Shown here piece after piece: positions 29,464 through 33,643 of a stretch of 33,643 nt of DNA. The first letter of the stretch is position 1. Every line of letters begins with the position of its first letter. The stretch spans positions 1-33,643 of IMG/VR virus record IMGVR_UViG_3300025894_000032, one strand, 5' to 3'. Under the pieces are notes generated by a model that was not told the DNA's origin, made no database searches, and saw only the letters and a program-made list of their open reading frames with translations. This DNA is from a virus. A program made the position numbers and the translations under genes.

Positions 29464-29724
29464 ATGAAGAAGTATAACACCAGCTACGAGACGATTTTAG
29501 AGAAATACGGACTACTCAAAACCATAGTGAGAGAGAGATTTCCCAGCAAGCTCAAGTTGAGTCGAGAGTTTGTGACTGCGTTCCAAGAAGAGTTTCAACG
29601 TCAAACGGCTCCGGTTGTCACAGAAGATGAGAACGGAAATCAAATACAAGCCGAAGGTCGCAACAGACACACCGTCATAAGAGAGTTTCAAAAAGCCATC
29701 AAGTTCCTCACAAAAGGAATTTGA
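29464..29724 (+). CDS. Small basic unknown protein
   Basis: Protein of 86 aa: MKKYNTSYETILEKYGLLKT and IVRERFPSKLKLSREFVTAF form a basic helical region, a short acidic turn follows (VTEDENGNQIQ), then NRHTVIREFQKAIKFL. It looks like a small folded helical protein, but no family is recognised. Late-type boxes lie on both sides, so it may be expressed alone. Confidence 0.6.
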   Translation: MKKYNTSYETILEKYGLLKTIVRERFPSKLKLSREFVTAFQEEFQRQTAPVVTEDENGNQIQAEGRNRHTVIREFQKAIKFLTKGI

Positions 29725-29740
29725 TATATAGAAACAATAC

Positions 29741-29748
29741 ACTAAATA
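29741..29748 (+). promoter_or_regulatory. Late-type box ACTAAATA at the start of the glycan island
   Basis: ACTAAATA ends 6 nt before ATG 29755. CTAAATA is a known cyanophage-like variant of the T4 late box as I recall it. Confidence 0.45.
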
Positions 29749-29754
29749 ATACTG

Positions 29755-30930
29755 ATGTACGACATTGGTATTGTAACTAGAAAAAATGAAGGTCAGTGGG
29801 GCGGTGATCTTAGAGCCTTATTCACCATCCGTGATGGTCTTCAACAGTTAGGTATGTCTGTTAAGACTGCCAAGACTGCAGCTGATCTGAGAGAGTGTGA
29901 GTTCACATTCCTATCCAATACATGTCTTGATCAGACTGACAATATCAAGACATTGAGACATGACAGAAGATCATATGGGTTGATTGGATTTCATGAAGAC
30001 TTTCTGACATATTATGGACGAATGATGGGCTTCACTCGTACTGTAAACGCTATAGTTGAGAACCCACACTCACATCAGCTGAGTATACAATCTCTGATAG
30101 ACAATCCAGACATCATAGGTTACTTCGCACAGTCACCACCAACACTTCAATTGATGAATCAACATGTACTTAATGGTAGCAAGTTATGTGTAGCTAATAG
30201 TAAGTTTGAAGAGACTACCATGCGACGAGATTGTAAAGATGCGAACACATGCTCAGTACACTGGACTACAGGTACAAGTGACTTATGGGGTGATGTGAAG
30301 GATGATGATAGTTTTCTCGAGTTAACTGGACTGAAAAGACATGAATATATCCTGCAAGTGGGTAGGATAGAGACTAGAAAAAATCAACTAATGACAGTGA
30401 TCGCAGCCAGAGATCTAGGACTACCCATAGTGTTTGTCGCGACCAGAGGATATCAACCGTGGTATGTTAAGATACTCAAAAAACTTTGCTTGCAACTTGA
30501 TGTGGATGTGATGATTGTAGCGGAGGAATACACCACACAAACTAATGGCAATCTACGGGTTATATCTATGCCAGGTAATGTAAAACTCAGCATCAACACG
30601 CTCAAATCTGCAATCAACAACTGTACCGTGTGTGTGGGTCCAGCTTTCCATGAACTACCAGGTTACACCTATCTAGAGGCATTGCATCTCGGATGCCCAG
30701 TGGTGAGCAGTGAGTGGACGAGTTGTAAGGAATATTTACAATACAAACGTGGAGATGGTTATTGTGGTGGTTTGATCAATTATTGTGTGCCATGGAATGT
30801 GAATAGTGTGACAAGTAAGATCAAGGAGATGATAGACAACAAGTCCAAAAGAGCCAAGCCTGTTAATGAGATATTCAATCGAACACCTCGAATGGTCGCT
30901 GAGGAAATTATAAACAAGTTACAGGGTTAA
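29755..30930 (+). CDS. GT-B glycosyltransferase (family 4-like)
   Basis: Protein of 391 aa. The N-terminal domain has GGDLRALFTIRDGLQQLGMS (about 17-36), the acceptor-binding Gly-rich loop. The C-terminal domain starts YILQVGRIETRKNQ (the donor-side strand and basic loop) and contains LPGYTYLEALHLGCPVVSSE (about 302-321), the conserved Glu motif of family 4 transferases. It is the first gene of a four-gene glycan cluster, followed by a sulfotransferase-like gene 2 nt downstream. The sugar and acceptor are unknown. Full length and intact. Confidence 0.85.
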   Translation: MYDIGIVTRKNEGQWGGDLRALFTIRDGLQQLGMSVKTAKTAADLRECEFTFLSNTCLDQTDNIKTLRHDRRSYGLIGFHEDFLTYYGRMMGFTRTVNAIVENPHSHQLSIQSLIDNPDIIGYFAQSPPTLQLMNQHVLNGSKLCVANSKFEETTMRRDCKDANTCSVHWTTGTSDLWGDVKDDDSFLELTGLKRHEYILQVGRIETRKNQLMTVIAARDLGLPIVFVATRGYQPWYVKILKKLCLQLDVDVMIVAEEYTTQTNGNLRVISMPGNVKLSINTLKSAINNCTVCVGPAFHELPGYTYLEALHLGCPVVSSEWTSCKEYLQYKRGDGYCGGLINYCVPWNVNSVTSKIKEMIDNKSKRAKPVNEIFNRTPRMVAEEIINKLQG

Positions 30931-30932
30931 TT

Positions 30933-31490
30933 ATGAGCAATTTCTATATATGTTCATATGGTGGTAGTGGTAGCTGGATGTTGGTTAATCATCTAGAAAA
31001 ATTCGGCAAAGCTCATCACGTGCACACTAGAAAACCATTGAATATCTTGTGTGAAGTCGATGGTGAACATTTCACAACTAAACCGGTAGCTGACACCACA
31101 GGTCATCAGGTTGTATTCATATACAGTGAACCAGAATGGTCGATTCATTGTAGTGACTCCTTCTCTCCCCGACATTGGATTAATATTGGTGTTGATCAAG
31201 ATGCTATAAGCACGAGAGGTGATTATATACGTGATAATATTGATATCATCAAGTATGAAGAATTTTTTGACAATTATCATGAAATGCAGAACAGGAATTA
31301 CGACATATTGTTCATCAGATTCGAGAAGATGTGGGACAACTTGGACAAAATCAGTGATTATCTAGGTGTTTCGTTTGATAGTTTCCCGGAAGATAAGTAT
31401 AAAGATAATCCTAAGAAAATCAACAGAATGAGTGTATACGATAACTTTAGAGATAGGATCAACAATCTCGAGCCAGTTTTCAAGATATGA
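30933..31490 (+). CDS. Sulfotransferase-like protein
   Basis: Protein of 185 aa. FYICSYGGSGSWMLVNHLEK (4-23) is a P-loop-like 5'-phosphate-binding segment of PAPS-dependent sulfotransferases (SyxxSGsxml). HQVVFIYSEPEWSIH fits the 3'-phosphate-binding strand with its conserved Ser, and DILFIRFEKMWDNLDKISDY (about 125-144) fits the later helix that precedes the KxxN-like end. It is shorter than typical (about 250-300 aa), so it may be a minimal form. It would add sulfate to the sugar made by its neighbours. A non-sulfotransferase P-loop protein is the alternative. Confidence 0.7.
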   Translation: MSNFYICSYGGSGSWMLVNHLEKFGKAHHVHTRKPLNILCEVDGEHFTTKPVADTTGHQVVFIYSEPEWSIHCSDSFSPRHWINIGVDQDAISTRGDYIRDNIDIIKYEEFFDNYHEMQNRNYDILFIRFEKMWDNLDKISDYLGVSFDSFPEDKYKDNPKKINRMSVYDNFRDRINNLEPVFKI

Positions 31491-32341
31491 GTTACAACTT
31501 ATCATTAGCGATGACGTGCTGTGATCGATTAGACTACACAAGACGTACGCTTGAATCACTACAGAAGTGCCACGGTGTAAAGGATATTAAGTTAGATATA
31601 TTCTGTGAACCGGGTTCAGATTCACTACCTCTTTCTAAGTGGACTAAACTCAGCAATGCTCAAAGTGTTATAGATTACGTTAAGTCTTTAAATTTTTGCG
31701 ATATAAATGTACATATTAACTCAGAGAGATTCGGGCATACAAGGAACTCACACTGTGCGCTCAATTACTGCTTTGATAATTATAAAGATTATACAGTACT
31801 AATAGAAGACGATCAGTTATACTCATATGATTTCCTGAGAATTCACGATTACTTTAAAGAAAAATATCGAGATGATTCAAGTATATTTACTGCAAGTCTA
31901 GGTCACTATATATCACCGAAAAGAATCCGAGAAGAAAAGGAATTGTATACATACACAAAGCATAAACACTTTAGTAACCAAGGTTGGGGTACATGGCTGG
32001 ATAGATGGAATGATATTAGAGATAGATGGGAGGAATATGAAACGGTGACAGATCATACATATAAAAATAATTACAAACACGGTGGGTGGGACTGGAAAAT
32101 GAGTAATGTGTTGAGAGGGGATAGGTCTCAGGTTGTATCATACATACCTAGAGTTTATAATTTCGGTCAATATGGTATACATTGTAAGGGGGATGTGTGG
32201 CAAACAAAGGTGAAGTTAGAGTCATGGGGTGGAGATTTCAATATCGATTTAGATCAACCATTACGATATAAGAATATATGCATAGAAGATGGTATGAGTC
32301 CAGTTCCAGAGAGTCACGAAAAGTGGAAACATTATGTGTGA
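31487..32341 (+). CDS. GT-A glycosyltransferase
   Basis: Protein of 284 aa. It begins SYNLSLAMTCCDRLDYTRRT (2-21), the first strand of family-2/GNT-like GT-A enzymes, with YTVLIEDDQLYSYDFL (about 99-114), where EDD is the DxD-type metal site. HFSNQGWGTWLDRWNDIRDR (about 160-179) and HGGWDWKMSNVL look like the acceptor-side signature of GlcNAc-transferase-type enzymes. Donor unknown. The start overlaps the sulfotransferase gene by 4 nt. From here to 33005 the DNA is AT-richer, with more TTA Leu codons. Confidence 0.8.
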   Translation: MSYNLSLAMTCCDRLDYTRRTLESLQKCHGVKDIKLDIFCEPGSDSLPLSKWTKLSNAQSVIDYVKSLNFCDINVHINSERFGHTRNSHCALNYCFDNYKDYTVLIEDDQLYSYDFLRIHDYFKEKYRDDSSIFTASLGHYISPKRIREEKELYTYTKHKHFSNQGWGTWLDRWNDIRDRWEEYETVTDHTYKNNYKHGGWDWKMSNVLRGDRSQVVSYIPRVYNFGQYGIHCKGDVWQTKVKLESWGGDFNIDLDQPLRYKNICIEDGMSPVPESHEKWKHYV

Positions 32342-33005
32342 TACTACAGCAATTATTATAGCGGGTGGTGAGGCGAGCCGATGGAAGGATTACTTAGGTT
32401 CACCGAAGCACTTAATCAAAATCAACGAAGAACCGATATTATACAGGACAGTTAGACTCTTAAAATACAATAATATCACTAACATATATATAGTTAGTAA
32501 AGACGATGCTAGGTATAAGGTAGAAGGCACTACGCAGTTCATACCAGATTTCAACTACAAGGATAACGCGGATGCAGATAAATTTTTAAACAGTAAGTCT
32601 CTATGGAATGAGAAAGGTCGTACGATTGTTTTGTATGGTGATGTATTCTTCACAGAAGAGGCAATGAAGACAATATGCAATTACACAGTAAAAGATTGGA
32701 CGTTATTCTGTAGACCGAACGGGTCTAGATTCACTGGTGGTATTCACGGAGAATGTTTCGTGCAGAGCTTTTACACAAATCATATAGAAAAACACCATAA
32801 TATGTTGACTAAGATTGCAGCACTGAAAAATCAAAATAAAATTAAGCGATGCGGAGGATGGGAGCATTATAGAGCTTATGTAGGTTCAAGTGATCTAGAT
32901 CGACATGAGATGAGAACCAATTACTATGTTATTGATGATTTCACAGATGATTTTGATCTTCCAGAAGACTACGATAGATTTATATCTAGATACAACGTAG
33001 TATAA
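32334..33005 (+). CDS. Sugar nucleotidyltransferase-like protein
   Basis: Protein of 223 aa. TAIIIAGGEASRWKDYLGSP (5-24) then KHLIKINEEPILYRTVRLLK is the GxGxRx(n)K...P nucleotide-binding opening of NTP-transferases that make NDP-sugars, with Lys25 as the likely catalytic residue. IVLYGDVFFTEEAM (about 98-111) carries the GD metal-binding motif. The C-terminal region is short and ends HEMRTNYYVIDDFTDDFDLPED, like molybdenum-cofactor or choline-phosphate cytidylyltransferase-type enzymes. It probably activates the sugar used by the neighbouring transferases. The start overlaps the upstream gene by 8 nt. Confidence 0.82.
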   Translation: MCDTTAIIIAGGEASRWKDYLGSPKHLIKINEEPILYRTVRLLKYNNITNIYIVSKDDARYKVEGTTQFIPDFNYKDNADADKFLNSKSLWNEKGRTIVLYGDVFFTEEAMKTICNYTVKDWTLFCRPNGSRFTGGIHGECFVQSFYTNHIEKHHNMLTKIAALKNQNKIKRCGGWEHYRAYVGSSDLDRHEMRTNYYVIDDFTDDFDLPEDYDRFISRYNVV

Positions 33006-33006
33006 G

Positions 33007-33034
33007 TTGATTTTGTCGATATATACAGTATAAT
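33007..33034 (+). promoter_or_regulatory. Early-type promoter of the 33041 gene
   Basis: TTGATT (33007-33012), 16 nt spacer, TATAAT (33029-33034), 6 nt, ATG 33041. The geometry is identical to the promoters of the queD operon and the uvsX transcript. Confidence 0.7.
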
Positions 33035-33040
33035 AGGTTT

Positions 33041-33628
33041 ATGATAGTTAAAGACATAAACATGTATGATGGTAATCTGCTACACAACAGATTTGCTTAC
33101 AGCTTTTACAGGAACAGGGTGTTGCCAATTGGTAACATAATCGCATTTAGAGCTCCGATGAAGGTGGAGGTTGATGGTATGATAGACCAGGAGGATGTGA
33201 TTAAAAATGAATTTATTTATAGTGAGGATGCAATCAATTTTCTCTGGGAGATTCCAAACCTGAATGCATTTGGTGCCATTGCATATCAACGATTGTTCAA
33301 CACCGGACTGGCTAATATATTGCAAAAATACATCAACAAGCCGATTGAGGTGGATGGAGATGATTTGATAGTGCATGCTGAACACAATCAAGGTGGCATC
33401 ATACAACCTCATGGAAAGTGTAGTGTCAGCATCACGCATGTGAAGGATGACGCAGCTCTCGGACACACCGGCATCAATGTCAAAGCTGGTAAAGATGCCC
33501 CTACATTCGCATACTCCACCAATATGACTGATGAGAGTGTCGATGGATTCATGGCAGATGTGACTGAGATGTTTTACACCATGAATGATGATATTTTCGT
33601 CGCCACAACGAAGATCATCAGCAAATGA
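33041..33628 (+). CDS. Unknown protein, possibly DUF366-like
   Basis: Protein of 195 aa. YDGNLLHNRFAYSFYRNRVL (9-28), NIIAFRAPMKVEVDGMIDQE (32-51) and a later IEVDGDDLIV followed by CSVSITHVKDDAALGHTGIN resemble, by eye, the archaeal DUF366 family, which has a FRGPCxV...MVDxED segment and a later LSVSIAT...HxGIN segment. I am not certain of this match. No activity is assigned. It has its own early-type promoter and follows the glycan island; co-occurrence with Que genes is only suggestive. The stop overlaps a possible next ATG. Confidence 0.65.
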   Translation: MIVKDINMYDGNLLHNRFAYSFYRNRVLPIGNIIAFRAPMKVEVDGMIDQEDVIKNEFIYSEDAINFLWEIPNLNAFGAIAYQRLFNTGLANILQKYINKPIEVDGDDLIVHAEHNQGGIIQPHGKCSVSITHVKDDAALGHTGINVKAGKDAPTFAYSTNMTDESVDGFMADVTEMFYTMNDDIFVATTKIISK

Positions 33629-33643
33629 GTGATGAGTGTAATG
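33625..33643 (+). CDS. Possible start of the next gene (partial)
   Basis: ATG at 33625 overlaps the preceding TGA (ATGA), the coupling used elsewhere in the window, and the frame reads MSDECN to the end of the sequence. Only six codons are visible, so this rests on the overlap alone. Confidence 0.3.

Noticed and set aside
33080-33466. 128-aa minus-strand frame
   Set aside because: Antisense to the 33041 gene, which has a good promoter and protein-like pattern; no promoter or operon partner on the minus strand here.
1-33643. tRNA genes, insertion sequences and attachment sites
   Set aside because: Intergenic gaps are nearly all below 60 nt, no cloverleaf-like stretch, transposase or terminal inverted repeats were noticed by eye; a tRNA search program would be needed to exclude tRNAs formally.

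Overview
The window is a piece of the genome of a tailed phage of the T4-like (Straboviridae-related, probably marine) myovirus type. The basis is a nearly complete T4 replication, recombination and late-transcription module in recognisable form: gp32, a gp59-like protein, gp41, UvsX, gp43, gp46, gp47, gp55, UvsW and UvsY. Genes are packed with 1-4 nt overlaps. No tRNA, rRNA, CRISPR array or transposon was seen. The host cannot be named from this sequence.

Layout. (1) Positions 1-17363 are almost all on the minus strand: an unknown partial gene, gp32, gp59-like, a small gene in the gp33 position, a DHH phosphoesterase, gp41 helicase, a GT-A glycosyltransferase, a small unknown gene, a stand-alone class II glutamine amidotransferase, QueC, UvsX, a small unknown gene, gp43 polymerase, a GT-B glycosyltransferase, gp46/gp47 nuclease, gp55 sigma factor, UvsW and UvsY. 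One small plus-strand gene (6775-6957) sits inside this block. (2) Positions 17411-26744 are mostly plus-strand and hold poorly known genes: a PD-(D/E)XK nuclease, several small low-complexity proteins, a second nuclease-like protein in an AT-rich patch, a protein with a ligase-type KxDG motif, an Hc1-like histone, a peptidase S74 chaperone protein, an HxGH nucleotidyltransferase and a small membrane protein. Minus-strand genes interrupt it at 22391-23347 and 24487-25214. (3) Positions 26745-29454 form a plus-strand operon: QueD-like, a small gene, QueE, a Gpt-like phosphoribosyltransferase and a degenerate P-loop kinase-like protein. (4) Positions 29755-33005 form a glycan island: GT-B glycosyltransferase, sulfotransferase-like, GT-A glycosyltransferase and sugar-nucleotidyltransferase-like. 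A possible DUF366-like gene follows.

Two themes stand out. First, the phage carries QueC, QueD-like and QueE, plus a free class II amidotransferase directly next to QueC. This looks like a split version of the Gat-QueC fusion linked to archaeosine and to 2'-deoxyarchaeosine in phage 9g. The phage probably puts a 7-deazaguanine base into its DNA. The nearby phosphoribosyltransferase and kinase-like gene raise the untested idea of a nucleotide-level route.

Second, promoters sit almost on the start codons. Early-type promoters (TTGnnn, exactly 16 nt, TATAAT) lie 6-7 nt before the ATG of at least five genes. T4-late-type boxes (NATAAATA, and a TAAGTA variant) lie 5-8 nt before many others and often contain the stop codon of the gene before. 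Both predict leaderless or near-leaderless mRNAs.
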